Positions 1 to 9,317 are shown, numbered from the stretch's first letter. The stretch is 64,000 nucleotides of DNA from PALSA-693 sp963702305 (GCA_963702305.1 CAVPBX010000004.1:124001-188000); one strand, 5' to 3'. Notes: a model not told the origin generated them from the sequence alone. Numbers and translations are program-made.

Positions 1-453
1 GTCTCCGGGCGCGGCGCGCTGCTGACGGGGCGCGGGATCCGGGCGCGTCAGATCCTGGCGGGACAGGTCCACGATCACCGCCCGGGTTCCTGGCTCCTGG
101 CCGGGATCCTCGACCGCCGACGACACCTCGCCGGGAAGCTCAGCCGCGCCGTCGTCGCTTTCGGCCCCGCCGGGGCCGGGGTCGGTCCCGGGCCCACGGG
201 GATCGCCGACGACTCGCGGCTGGATCCGCAGTCCGGCCGCGCCGGTCAGCCCCACCGGCTGCGGCGGGGGCGCGGCATTCGCGGCGTCGGGCGCCAGCGC
301 CCGCAAGCCCCGGTGGAAGGACTCGACGTTGGCGTCCACCGACTTCGGCTGCCGATGGCGAAGCCACACGACCAAGCCCCCGATGATCGCGAGCACGACC
401 GCACCGACCAGGTAGGCCAGATTGCTGAGCACCACGCTCGACGACGCCGTCAT
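1..453 (-). CDS. Small membrane-anchored protein, partial (runs off left edge)
   Basis: An open frame on the minus strand starts at an ATG that overlaps the moaE stop codon (ATGA) and continues to the window edge without a stop, so the C-terminus is not seen. The first 30 residues contain one hydrophobic segment (LAYLVGAVVLAIIGGLVVW) followed by a basic RHRQ stretch, which predicts an N-terminal anchor with the rest cytoplasmic. The remainder is rich in Pro, Gly, Asp and Ala and looks disordered. I do not recognise a family. The coupled start argues for co-transcription with moaE, but a functional link to molybdopterin is only an inference. Confidence 0.55.
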   Translation of the reverse strand, partial: MTASSSVVLSNLAYLVGAVVLAIIGGLVVWLRHRQPKSVDANVESFHRGLRALAPDAANAAPPPQPVGLTGAAGLRIQPRVVGDPRGPGTDPGPGGAESDDGAAELPGEVSSAVEDPGQEPGTRAVIVDLSRQDLTRPDPAPRQQRAAPGD

Positions 454-1034
454 GTCCCGATCTCCATGATGTCGTGGGCGTCCTGGCCCCAGTCCTCGCC
501 GTCCGCCCAGCGTTCGCGCTTCCAGATCGGCACCGTGGTCTTCAGGGTATCGATGCAGTACCGGGCGGCGTCGAGCGCCTCGTCCCGGTGCGCGGCCGAG
601 ACGGCCACCACCACTGAGCACTCGGTCACGGCCAGCGTGCCGGTCCGGTGCCAGGCCGCCACCCGACCGACGCCCGGCCAACGCGACCGGGCCTCGCCGG
701 CGATGGCCGCCAGGCGGGGTTCGACCTGGGTCCGGTAAGCCTCGTATTCCAGCTCCACCACCCCGGGGCGGCCCTCGGCGTGGTCGCGAACGGTGCCGCA
801 GAAGACGACCACCGCCCCACAGTCCGGCCGGGTCACCCAGGTCACGGCGCGGTCGACGGCAAGTGGTAAGTCGGTGAGCGCCACCCACACGTCATCCTGC
901 GGTTCCGGGGCACGCTCCTGCTGGGGCACCGAGGGCTGCACGTCGGCAATGCTACGACGGCTGAGGATCGCCGTGTACCGCGACGGCCGGATTGCGCGCA
1001 TTGGGGGCTCGCGGCGGCCCGGGGCGATGACCAA
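450..1034 (-). CDS. moaE: Molybdopterin synthase catalytic subunit MoaE
   Basis: MoaE transfers sulfur from the MoaD thiocarboxylate to precursor Z (cPMP) to make molybdopterin. The core from about residue 48 (DVWVALTDLPL) to the end shows family motifs: GAVVVFCGTVRDHA, LEYEAY, WHRTGTLAVTE, and the late KxxxPIWKRE block with the catalytic lysines. The open frame is 194 residues, longer than the usual 140-150. The first 45 residues are not conserved-looking, so translation may begin at an internal ATG near position 1001 or at a GTG further in. No moaD is seen beside it. The stop overlaps the start of the next minus-strand gene. Confidence 0.88.
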   Translation of the reverse strand: MVIAPGRREPPMRAIRPSRYTAILSRRSIADVQPSVPQQERAPEPQDDVWVALTDLPLAVDRAVTWVTRPDCGAVVVFCGTVRDHAEGRPGVVELEYEAYRTQVEPRLAAIAGEARSRWPGVGRVAAWHRTGTLAVTECSVVVAVSAAHRDEALDAARYCIDTLKTTVPIWKRERWADGEDWGQDAHDIMEIGT

Positions 1035-1064
1035 CCGGCAGACGGCATCGTTAGGCTCGACGAC

Positions 1065-2333
1065 GTGGAACCCGACGACGGCCTCGAAGAAGAGGGGCCG
1101 TTCTTCGCTTGGCTACCCCCAGACGATCGCTTGTGGCGCCACCCGTCGGAGGCGCCACCCGCCTCGCCGGCCGAGTCCGACTCGCGCCGGCGGCTTCCGC
1201 TCACCGCCCTGCTCCCGACCGGCAGTCACGCGTCCGCCAGCCGGATATGGACGGTGGCCGTCATGGCCGGCGTCATCGGCGCCTTGGCCGCCTCGGGCAT
1301 CGGCATGGTCAGCGGGGCCTTTCAACCGAAGACGACGATCGTGCACGCGGTGATGCCGACGGGCCCGTCCGAGACGCTGGCCTCGATCAGCGGGCCCACC
1401 GCGCCCACCGTCGACTGGACCGCCGTCGACGACGCCGTGGCCCCGTCGGTCGTCGGCATCGACGTCACCACCGCCACCGGCCCGGCCTCCGGTTCCGGCC
1501 TGCTCTTCCTCGGGGCCGGCGCCCGCACCTTCGTGATCACCGACAGCGCCCTGGTGGCCCAAGCCGGCAGCATCATGGTCTCCTTGCTGTCGGGCCAGCG
1601 TTATCAGGCCGATCTGGTCCAGTCCGACCCGCTGAGCGGCCTGGCGCTGGTGTCGGTGCCCACCGGTCCGCTGCACTTTCCGCAGCTCGGCTCGGTGGCC
1701 AGCCTCCAGCTGGCGAACCCGGTCCTGGCCGTCGGGGCCCGGACCGCCAATGGCGCCGGGGCCTATGTGTTCCCCGGGTGGGTCACCTCCGAGGACCGCG
1801 AAGTCGACGTGGCCGGCGGTAACGCCATGCAGAACCTGATCGCGGTCAACGGCGCAGTGTTGCCGCCTGCTGCTGCGGGAGGACCCCTCCTCGATCAGCA
1901 GGGTCAAGTGGTGGGCATCACCGTGAGCCTGCAGGCCACCGACACCAGCGACCAGTCGCTGGCGTTCGCGGTGCCGGTCGACGTGGCCATGCATGTCGTC
2001 CAGGAGATGCTGGCCGGGACCGCCGTCACCCATCCGTGGGTCGGCGTCACCAACGCCTTCGACATCTCCTCGTCCGACGCCCACCGATACGGGCTCAGCG
2101 GCGGCGCCCAGATTGGCCAGGTGTGGCCCGACAGTCCGGCCAGCCACCTCGGTTTGGGGGCCAATGACATCGTCACCGCGCTGTGCGACAAACCGGTGAC
2201 CTCGACGGGTGTCCTGACCCAGGTGCTCAGCCAGTGCCCGCCCAACAAGGCCGCCGCCATCCGCTATCTGCACCAGGGCGCGCCGGTGCAGTCCAAGGTC
2301 TGGGTGTCGCCCAACCCGCCGGACTCGGACTAA
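1065..2333 (+). CDS. HtrA/S1C-like PDZ protein with all three catalytic residues lost (pseudoprotease)
   Basis: Length and layout match membrane-anchored HtrA proteases: acidic N-terminus, one membrane segment (about residues 61-85), a trypsin-like double barrel, then a C-terminal PDZ domain (about 325-410). The catalytic positions are replaced. The His motif NxHV reads FVITDSALV (about 156-164), the Asp motif reads DPLSGLALV (about 188-196, Gly for Asp), and the GNSGGPL serine motif reads PAAAGGPLL (about 268-276). The family fold is therefore inferred, but peptide hydrolysis is unlikely. It may work as a PDZ-based sensor or scaffold at the outer face of the membrane. An intact paralogue at 22305-23498 gives a direct comparison. 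Divergent from moaE with a very short gap. Confidence 0.8.
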   Translation: MEPDDGLEEEGPFFAWLPPDDRLWRHPSEAPPASPAESDSRRRLPLTALLPTGSHASASRIWTVAVMAGVIGALAASGIGMVSGAFQPKTTIVHAVMPTGPSETLASISGPTAPTVDWTAVDDAVAPSVVGIDVTTATGPASGSGLLFLGAGARTFVITDSALVAQAGSIMVSLLSGQRYQADLVQSDPLSGLALVSVPTGPLHFPQLGSVASLQLANPVLAVGARTANGAGAYVFPGWVTSEDREVDVAGGNAMQNLIAVNGAVLPPAAAGGPLLDQQGQVVGITVSLQATDTSDQSLAFAVPVDVAMHVVQEMLAGTAVTHPWVGVTNAFDISSSDAHRYGLSGGAQIGQVWPDSPASHLGLGANDIVTALCDKPVTSTGVLTQVLSQCPPNKAAAIRYLHQGAPVQSKVWVSPNPPDSD

Positions 2334-2353
2334 ACGGCTCGCGGTCGCTCCGG

Positions 2354-3427
2354 CTAGCGACGCCGGCGCCGCAACCCGGTCACCGCGCCCACCACCCCGC
2401 CGACGAGCAGGACGGCCCCGCCGGCAGCCAGCAGCAGGTTGTAGTTTTGCCGCCGCCCGGGCGGCAGGTCGTCCCAATGGACCCGCATGTCGGTGGCGAC
2501 CAACGCCTCCTCGCTCGAGTAGTGCGGCGACCAACCCGCCGCTTTGAGCCGGTCGGGGGCGATCACCCAGGGGTGGATGGCGTAGGCCCGGGCCTCCACC
2601 GGGACGCCCCGGCGCCACAACTGCCACGTCCACGCCGCCACCGCATGCGACAGCCGGGCCGGGAGGGTGACCTTGGCCAACCCGCCCGCCAGATCTCGGG
2701 CTTCGTCCTCCTGCACCCCGGTGTCGGGCGCCACGTTGTAGACCCCGGCGAGCCGTTGCTGCCACGCCAGGACCACCGCGTCAGCCAGGTCGTCGACATG
2801 CAGGTACTGCACCGGACGGTGGCCGTCACCGGCCCGCGGCGCCCTCGTCGCCCCTAGCGCCTCGTAGAGGGGCTCCGGCGAACCAACGGTGACGGCCGGG
2901 CGCAGCACCGCCACCCGCACCTGGGGGTGCTCCTCCGACCATTCGGCCAGGGCCCGCTCCGCTTCCGCCTTGCCGACCGCGTAGGCGAACTCGGGGTTCG
3001 GCCGCAGCGGGGCGTCCTCGGTGAGGGGGATCTGATTGTCGGCCCAGGCGCCGTAGACGGTGGCGCTCGACAGGTGCACCAATGATTCCGTGCCGGCCAC
3101 GGCGGCGGCGCGGAGCACCCGCTCGAGCGCCCGGCGGTTGGTGGCGGCGGCGCTGAGCCCGTTGCCGGCTGCACCGGCGCCGCTGTCCGGCGTGCGCCAG
3201 GCCAGGTGGATCACCGCTTCGGCGCCCGCCACGGCGCTGACGACGTCATCGTCGGGTCCGTTGGGCACCGCAAGATCGACGACGCGCACGTCCAATTTGG
3301 GATCGGTCCAGTCCGGCGGGACCACGTCGATGCCCACGACCCGGTCCACGTCGGGGCGGGCGACCAGCCGGGCGGCGACCCGCCGGCCCAGCGACCCGGT
3401 AATCCCGGTGACGGCAACGGTCCCCAC
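2354..3427 (-). CDS. NAD-dependent epimerase/dehydratase (extended SDR) with C-terminal membrane anchor
   Basis: The N-terminus has a Rossmann glycine motif TGITGSLG, an Asp at the end of beta-2 (VVGIDVV) that favours NAD, and a later YAVGK motif that matches the YxxxK catalytic pair; a Ser/Thr-rich strand HLSSATVYG precedes it. This is the architecture of sugar-nucleotide epimerases and related reductases. The last 30 residues form a hydrophobic segment followed by RRRRR, so the enzyme is probably anchored facing the cytoplasm. I placed the start at a GTG directly before the Rossmann strand because the frame upstream has no family similarity and would run through the divergent gene. Substrate is unknown. 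Confidence 0.78.
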   Translation of the reverse strand: MGTVAVTGITGSLGRRVAARLVARPDVDRVVGIDVVPPDWTDPKLDVRVVDLAVPNGPDDDVVSAVAGAEAVIHLAWRTPDSGAGAAGNGLSAAATNRRALERVLRAAAVAGTESLVHLSSATVYGAWADNQIPLTEDAPLRPNPEFAYAVGKAEAERALAEWSEEHPQVRVAVLRPAVTVGSPEPLYEALGATRAPRAGDGHRPVQYLHVDDLADAVVLAWQQRLAGVYNVAPDTGVQEDEARDLAGGLAKVTLPARLSHAVAAWTWQLWRRGVPVEARAYAIHPWVIAPDRLKAAGWSPHYSSEEALVATDMRVHWDDLPPGRRQNYNLLLAAGGAVLLVGGVVGAVTGLRRRRR

Positions 3428-3485
3428 CGCTCTACGATGCCTCAATGGGTAAGGCCACGGCCACCACATCAGAACCGGCCCTCCG

Positions 3486-4811
3486 ATGAGCTCGAGCGGG
3501 CCTTTCGGAGGCGGGACACCGTCCGGCGGCGGCCCGTTCGAGGACCTGATGCGCAACCTGGCCCGGCTGTTGACCAGCCAGGGGCCGGTCAACTGGGAGA
3601 TCGCCCGGCAGATGGCCCAATGGGCCGCCACGGGCGGCCAGCCCGAAACCAACCCTGATCCGGTGGCCCGGGTGCGGATCGAGGAGCTGCTGCGGGTTGC
3701 CGAATTGCATGTGGCGGAGGCTACCGGTCTCCCCCTGTCCTCGGGCGGCCTGCTCACCGCCCACTCGGTGACGCCCCGCGAGTGGGCATTGCGGACGCTC
3801 GACGACTGGAAGCCGCTGCTGGAGAAGCTGGCCTCGACCATCAACTCCTCGCTGGCGCTGGACGCCGGCGACGACGAACCCGGCGGAGGTGGGGCCGGCG
3901 GAGGTGCGGCCGGCGCTCCGAGCGAGCCAGGCGCCGGCGGTATCGGCGGATTCGGCGGATTCGGCGGTTCCAGCGGTTCCGGGCCGGGCCCCGGCGGGTT
4001 CGATCCCATGGCCCAGCTGTTCGGGAACCTCCCGCAGGTACTCGGGCCCTTCCTCTTCGGCATGCAGGCCGGCTCCATGGTCGGCCAGCTGGCTTTTCGG
4101 GCCATGGGCCAGTACGACCTCCCCATGCCGCGACCGCCGCGGGACGAGCTGGTCCTGGTCCCGGCCAACATCGACGCGTTCGCCTCGGACTGGAGCCTGG
4201 CGCCCGACGACGTTCGGCTCTGGGTGTGCCTGCGCGAGATCACCAACAACGCGGTCTTCGGCCGCCCGCACGTGCGGGCCCGGCTCGACCGCCTCATCGC
4301 CGCCTACGTCGGGGCCTTCGAGCCCAACACCCAATCGCTGGAAGAGCGGCTGAGCGACTTCGATCCCAGCGACCTCAGTTCCCTGCAGGCCGCGTTCGGG
4401 GACCCGGAGACGCTCCTGGGCGAGTTGCAAAATGATGAGCAGCGCCGCCTCCAGGTCCCCCTGCGGGCCCTCCTCGCCGCGGTGGTCGGGTACGTCGACC
4501 ACATCATGGACGTGGTCGGTCGCCGCCTGATCGGCTCGTACGGACCGCTGACCGAGGCGCTGCGCCGGCGGCGGCTGGAGGAGACGGGCGGGACCCGGAT
4601 CCTGGGCCAACTGTTTGGCGTGGCCCTCGACGAGGCCAGCTACGAACGGGGGCAGGCGTTCGTCCGCGGCATCGTCGAGCGGGCCGGCGACGAGGGGCTG
4701 GCCCGCCTGTGGCATTCCGACCGGGAGCTGCCCACACCCGCCGAGCTGGACGCCCCCGGGTTGTGGCTGGCCCGGATCGACCTGCCGGACCTGCCGGACC
4801 CGCCGCCGTAG
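3486..4811 (+). CDS. Zincin-like protein of the DUF2342 (zinc-dependent metalloprotease) family, motif altered
   Basis: A 441-residue protein that resembles the actinobacterial DUF2342/Zincin_2 family. The N-terminal 125 residues are helical, followed by a Gly/Pro-rich linker (about 130-172) and a C-terminal domain with FGMQAGSMVGQLA and PRDELVLVPANI, both typical of the family. Where a zincin HExxH motif would sit, the sequence reads LREITNNAVF (about 249-258), so both zinc histidines are absent. Some members of this family, as I recall them, already carry Arg for the first His, so the missing second His is the more telling change. Role unknown; the name of the family should not be read as proof of protease activity here. 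Confidence 0.65.
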   Translation: MSSSGPFGGGTPSGGGPFEDLMRNLARLLTSQGPVNWEIARQMAQWAATGGQPETNPDPVARVRIEELLRVAELHVAEATGLPLSSGGLLTAHSVTPREWALRTLDDWKPLLEKLASTINSSLALDAGDDEPGGGGAGGGAAGAPSEPGAGGIGGFGGFGGSSGSGPGPGGFDPMAQLFGNLPQVLGPFLFGMQAGSMVGQLAFRAMGQYDLPMPRPPRDELVLVPANIDAFASDWSLAPDDVRLWVCLREITNNAVFGRPHVRARLDRLIAAYVGAFEPNTQSLEERLSDFDPSDLSSLQAAFGDPETLLGELQNDEQRRLQVPLRALLAAVVGYVDHIMDVVGRRLIGSYGPLTEALRRRRLEETGGTRILGQLFGVALDEASYERGQAFVRGIVERAGDEGLARLWHSDRELPTPAELDAPGLWLARIDLPDLPDPPP

Positions 4812-4845
4812 CGGGTCGGCCGCTCCCCAACCGGCCGCCGGCCGG

Positions 4846-6199
4846 TCAGTCCGCCGGCGCGGGAGCCCGCTCCGACGCGGGCTTCGACCAACCCACCGGC
4901 CCGGGGGGCCGGGCCACCCCGATCACGAACACCGCGGACGTCGCCAGGATCACGAGGGCGACGACGATGAAGCCCGCCAGCAACGAGGTGTCGATCAACG
5001 TGGGCACCAGAGCCGCCAGCACCCAGCCGAGCTGAAAGACCGTCTCGAAGCGCGCGAACAGCCGGGCCCGGGTCCCGTCCGGGGTTTCCCGCTGCACGAT
5101 GGCGTCGAAGGCGGTCTTGGCCACGCTGGCCCCCAGTCCCACCATGGTCGCCAGCACCAGCGCCGCCGGGCGGCGGTGCAGATCGGGGAACTGGGTCACG
5201 GCCACGGCCGTGGCGCCGATGATGATGGCCGCCCCGGCCACCAGACGTTTCTCGCGGATATGGGCGCGCAACAGCGGCGCCAGCGCCGCCCCGCTGAGGT
5301 TGCCGCCGACGCTGGCCACGGCCACCAGCCCGTACCAGACCACCGGCGCGCCCTGCCGGCGGAACGGCGAAGACCACCAGGGCGGTCATGAACCCCGCCA
5401 TGGCCCGCATGCCGGTCATGGCCACCTGGGCCAAGGCCACGTCCCGCGGAGGCGGCTCGGCCCGGCGGCGCGCCCTTCGCCCCGTGGCGGCCCGCCGATG
5501 CTCGGCACCGACCTGCCCGTCGAAGCCGGAGGCGCCGACCGCGGCCTCGGCCGGCCGGGCTGGCGCCGGCGCGGGTACGTCCGAGGGTGGCCTGAGCAAC
5601 TGCAGGGACAAGGCCGCGGTAACGGTGAACACCACCACGTCCACGTCGAGCAGGAGCTTCGAGCCGAACAGCTTGTAGATCAAGGCCGCGATGCCAGCCG
5701 CAATCGCGGTCAGGATGGACGAACCGACCGCCAGCCTGGAGTTGGCTCGCACCAGATCCTGCTCGCTGTCCACCACGGTCGGCACCAGGGAGGCCTTGGC
5801 CACCGCGTGCGTCTTCGAGCACACCAGGCTCAAAAAAGCGGCCGGGAACAGCAGCAGGTCGTGGATCCACGCCGCCATCATCAGGCAGGCCGCCATGCGC
5901 CCGATGGCGGCCAGGAAGACGATAAACCGGCGACCGCCCCGCACCCGGTCGATGAGCGGTCCGACGAAGGGGCCCACCACGGCGAACGGCAACACCGTGC
6001 ACAGCAGGCCCAGCGCCGTCCGCCCCCGGGCGGCGTGGAGCGACACGCTCACGAAGACCGACCCCGCCAACGCCACCGTAACCAGGGCGTCGCCGATCCC
6101 CGAGAGGTTGTTGACCACCGCCAGTCCCCCGAACGGCGTCGCCGTCACCCGCTCTCCGAACGGCGCGGTCGGGCCGAGGCGGAAGGGGAAGGTCGCCAT
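4846..6199 (-). CDS. MFS transporter, frame broken near 5350
   Basis: The two halves sit in different minus frames. The N-terminal part (from 6199) has repeated hydrophobic segments, including FGGLAVVNNLSGIGDALVTV and a loop GPFVGPLIDRVRGGRR that matches the MFS loop 2-3 signature. The C-terminal part (4846-5343) adds segments beginning VVWYGLVAVASVGG and ending with a TM and a short polar tail. Joining them with one inserted base near 5350-5370 gives a protein of about 450 residues with roughly 12 segments. The break lies in a GC-rich run, so a read error is likely. Substrate unknown. The ATG at 6199 starts directly before the conserved part. Confidence 0.72.
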
Positions 6200-6386
6200 C
6201 GCTCGGACGCGGGGCGACCGGGCCCAGCGACCGAGCCGGCCCGGGCCGGCCGGACGGCCGGACGATGGCGAGACGGCAGGCTGCGGCAACATCGTGGCAG
6301 CCAGCGTAAGCCTTGGCCGGCGCTTGATCGTCGCCGCGCCCGACGGTCGCGCTCAAGGATCGCCGCCAGGTGCCGATGAAGACCGC

Positions 6387-7315
6387 ATGGCAGACCCCTG
6401 GACACCCCCGGCGGGCGAGGAGCACGCCGCCGCCCCTATCCCCCGGCAGGTGGAGCGGTACGCCGTGCAATCGACCCTGGCGGACCTGGCCCGGACCGGC
6501 GCGGTGGAGTCGCCTCCCCAGCCGGAGACCAAGCCGGGGCTGACCGGTCACCAGGCGCTGGCCGCGTTGGCGGCCGAGGTCGCCGAGGCCGCCGCCGCCG
6601 CCCGGCCCGCCGAGGAGGACAGCGAAACGGCCGAGCCGCCCGGTCGACTGCTCACCGGCAGCGCCGGCGTGTCCCCCATCGTGGGTACCAGCCTCATCCC
6701 CGTGGATGGCGGAGGGGAGCACCCCGCAGGGTTCCCCCGAGCCCGCCCCCGTCCCTTCGGACCGCCGGTGGCTGAGCGGCCGCCGATGGCCGACGGCCCG
6801 CCAGTTGACGGCCTGCCACTTGACGGTGCGCCAGTTGACCGGGCGCCAGTTGACGGTCCGCCAGCCGGTCGGCGCGGACTCGCGCTGGGGTCCGGTGGCC
6901 TTCCCGCTGCGGTGGAACCGAGCGGGGCTGACCGCCGACCGCTGAGCCGCCTCCGCCCGGATCCCACCCCGTCGACCTCGGACCCGGCGCCGGCGGCCTT
7001 ACCTACCCGGCTGGCGCCCCCGAGCGCGGGCCCCAGCCCGGTGCGCCTGTCGCCGGCGGCCCCGTCGGCGCTCGCCGGCGATGCGACGGGCCGGGCGCGC
7101 GATGAGCAACCCACCATCGCCTTGCGCCGCCGACCCATCGCCAGTGGTCCGGCGGCGGTGGACCCGCGCCGACCCAGGAGACCACCGCACCCGTGGCACC
7201 CCCCGCCGCGGCCGGCCGCAGTGTGGCCGTTGTCGAGGCGTGGTTGCCCAGCGACGACGACATCCTCCCCCGGCGCCCCGCAGGCCGGCGGCGGGCGTTT
7301 CGCCGGGGCCGCTGA
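6387..7315 (+). CDS. Pro/Ala-rich low-complexity protein with pentapeptide repeats, frame broken near 7150
   Basis: The ATG at 6387 opens a frame of disordered, Pro/Ala/Gly-rich sequence. It includes five near-repeats of a PVDGx pentapeptide (about residues 139-160). The frame as read continues to 7370, overlapping the convergent regX3 gene. A shift of one base near 7100-7160 gives a more gene-like end, SVAVVEAWLPSDDDILP followed by an Arg-rich tail and a stop at 7313-7315, which clears regX3. I favour that end. No family recognised. It faces the divergent MFS gene and converges with regX3. Confidence 0.5.
6801..6869 (+). repeat. 15-bp tandem repeat inside coding sequence
   Basis: About four and a half copies of a 15-base unit resembling ccagttgacggtgcg occur in frame, giving the PVDGx pentapeptides of the surrounding low-complexity protein. 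Copies differ at one to three bases. Confidence 0.7.
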
Positions 7316-7342
7316 CCGACCGGCTGGGCCGCCGCTTCCGGC

Positions 7343-8047
7343 TCAGACCCGGATGGCTTCGAACTTGTAGCCCAGACCGCGGATGGTGGTAATGCGCGCC
7401 GGGCGCGACGGGTCGTCTTCGATCTTGGCCCGCAACCGCTTCACGTGCACGTCGAGCGTCTTGGTGTCGCCCACGTAGTGCGGTCCCCAGATGCGGTCGA
7501 TGAGGGTCTCGCGGGTGAGCACCCGGCCGGCGTTGCCCATCAGCAGTTCGAGCAACTCGAACTCTTTGAGCGGTAACGGCACCTGCATCGCCGTGCAGAT
7601 GAACCTCGTGGCGGGACGGATCGAGGCGCAGCCCGCCGACTTCGAGCACCTCGCCGCCGGCTTCCTCGTTGTCGCTGGTGGGCGATCGGCGCAGGACGGC
7701 GCGCATGCGGGCCACCAGCTCCCGCAACCGGTACGGCTTGGTGACGTAGTCGTCCGCGCCGACCTCGAGGCCGACCACGGTGTCGATCTCGCTGCTCTTG
7801 GCGGTGACCATGATGATCGGTACCCGAGTACGGGTGCGCAACTCGCGGCACACGTCGATCCCGGACTTGTGCGGCAGCCAGATGTCGAGCAGGACCAGAT
7901 CCGGACGCACCCCGTCGAACATGGCCAGCCCTCGATGCCGTCGCGGGCCACGGTGACGAGGAAACCCTCTCGTTTGAGGCCGACGACCAGGGCCTCGATG
8001 AAGGACTCCTCGTCTTCGATGACGAGGACCGTGAGCGGTTCAGGCAC
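7343..8047 (-). CDS. regX3: OmpR/PhoB-family response regulator, RegX3-like (two compensating frame breaks)
   Basis: The receiver domain starts at a GTG (PEPLTVLVIEDEESF) and continues in a second frame with DLVLLDIWLPHKSGIDV (phospho-acceptor Asp), IIMVTAKS and the KP pair in VTKPYR. The winged-helix DNA-binding domain returns to the first frame: LKEFELLELLMGNAGRVLTRE and the end KRLRAKIEDDPSRPARITTIRGLGYKFEA. Breaks near 7920 and 7600 cancel, which points to read errors rather than decay. The start overlaps the stop of the upstream kinase gene by 8 bases, so the pair is translationally coupled. With pstSCA upstream, the natural role is phosphate-starvation control. Confidence 0.85.
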   Translation of the reverse strand: MPEPLTVLVIEDEESFIEALVVGLKREGFLVTVARDGIEGWPCSTGCVRIWSCSTSGCRTSPGSTCAASCAPVLGYRSSWSPPRAARSTPWSASRSARTTTSPSRTGCGSWWPACAPSCADRPPATTRKPAARCSKSAGCASIRPATRFICTAMQVPLPLKEFELLELLMGNAGRVLTRETLIDRIWGPHYVGDTKTLDVHVKRLRAKIEDDPSRPARITTIRGLGYKFEAIRV

Positions 8048-9317
8048 GGATGCTTCCTTTGTGGGGGTCGGCTGTGGGGGGTCCGGCTGTGGGGGGTCGA
8101 TCGGCGTCCGGAGGGGGACCATCTACCGGGGGTGGCGCGACCCGGATGCGGCGTGCCGGCAGGCGGAGGGTGAACGTCGATCCTTCGCCTTCTCGGGACT
8201 CGACGCGCACGGAGCCGGAATGGTTGACGGCGACATGGCGGACGATCGACAGGCCGAGGCCGGTGCCACCCGTCGATCGACTGCGAGCCCGGTCGACCCG
8301 GTAGAACCGCTCGAAGATCCGTTCCAGATCCCGACTCGGAATCCCGACGCCCTGGTCGATGACGGCGATCTCCACCGTCCCCTCCTCCGTGGCGCGCACC
8401 CGCACCTGTACCAGGGAGCCGCGTTCGGAGTACTTGATGGCGTTGTCGACGAGGTTGCTGACCGCGGACACCAGGTCCCGGCGGTCGCCGGGGACCGCCA
8501 GGTGCCGGGGCGGCTCGTCGATCTCGAGTCGCACGTCGGAACTCTCGGCCACCGGCCGCAGCAGCTCGACAGCCTGGCCGACGACGACGGGAAGCGGGAC
8601 CATCTCCTGGTGGGGCGCCTCGTTGGCCTCGATGCGGGACAGGTCGAGGAGGTCGTCGATGATGCGGCCCAGTCGTTCGGCCTCGGCCGCCACCCGGTTG
8701 GCCAGGCGGTCCACTATTTCCGGATCTTCTTCCCCGTCGAGGGTCTCGGCCAGCAAGCTGAGCGCGCCGACCGGGGTCTTGAGCTCGTGGCTGACGTTGG
8801 CCACGAAGTCCCGGCGGATGGCATCGAGCCGGTGACGGTCGGAGGCGTCCTGCACGATGGCCACCGCCCCGTCCGAGCCGGCCAGGCGACTGAGCGGGAA
8901 GGCTCGGATGATCAGCCGGCGCTGCACGGGCGAGAACAGCTCCAACGTGCGTTCCGGGTACTCGCCCCGCAGGGCCAGTTGGAGCACCTCGCCGATCGCT
9001 TGGTCGGCGAGCACCGCGTTGGAGGTGAGCGCCAAGTCCCTTTCGGCGGTGGCGTTGCGGAAGACGGTGTCGCCGTACTCGTCGCAGACCACCACCCCGT
9101 CCTCCACCAGATCGAGGGCGGCCCGCAGGCGGCTGGCGAGAAGGGCGTCAGGGCTGAGCGGTGCGTCCGCCGGTCCGACGGCGTCGGTCTCATCGGCCGC
9201 CTCGTCGGGCCCCGGCCGCGCCGATCGGCGCAGGATCATCTCCCCCTCCGTCGGGGGCTCGGACGAGGAAACCCCTTCACGCTTCTCGATGGTAAGCGAC
9301 CCCGCCCGGTCCGCCAC
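8040..9317 (-). CDS. senX3: SenX3/PhoR-like sensor histidine kinase without membrane segments
   Basis: The protein has a PAS-like region (about residues 65-165, AALDLVEDGVVVCDEYG), an HisKA domain with the phosphorylated His in DFVANVSHELKTPVGAL, and an HATPase domain with N box NLVDNAIKYSE, G1 box DQGVGIP and G2 GGTGLGLSIV. Unlike the usual SenX3/PhoR kinases, no hydrophobic segment is present. The start lies 12 bases after pstA, so a membrane N-terminus cannot be hidden upstream. A soluble kinase reading the Pst transporter state, perhaps by contact, is an inference. The C-terminal 30 residues are Pro-rich and probably disordered. Confidence 0.87.
   Translation of the reverse strand: MADRAGSLTIEKREGVSSSEPPTEGEMILRRSARPGPDEAADETDAVGPADAPLSPDALLASRLRAALDLVEDGVVVCDEYGDTVFRNATAERDLALTSNAVLADQAIGEVLQLALRGEYPERTLELFSPVQRRLIIRAFPLSRLAGSDGAVAIVQDASDRHRLDAIRRDFVANVSHELKTPVGALSLLAETLDGEEDPEIVDRLANRVAAEAERLGRIIDDLLDLSRIEANEAPHQEMVPLPVVVGQAVELLRPVAESSDVRLEIDEPPRHLAVPGDRRDLVSAVSNLVDNAIKYSERGSLVQVRVRATEEGTVEIAVIDQGVGIPSRDLERIFERFYRVDRARSRSTGGTGLGLSIVRHVAVNHSGSVRVESREGEGSTFTLRLPARRIRVAPPPVDGPPPDADRPPTAGPPTADPHKGSIRA

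Noticed and set aside
1113..2765. Long minus-strand frame antisense to the HtrA-like gene
   Set aside because: It is a high-GC antisense shadow without any family motif.
2354..4297. A long minus frame that extends the epimerase through the zincin gene
   Set aside because: The extra part is antisense to a clear coding gene and has biased Pro/Arg composition. The GTG at 3427 fits the family start.
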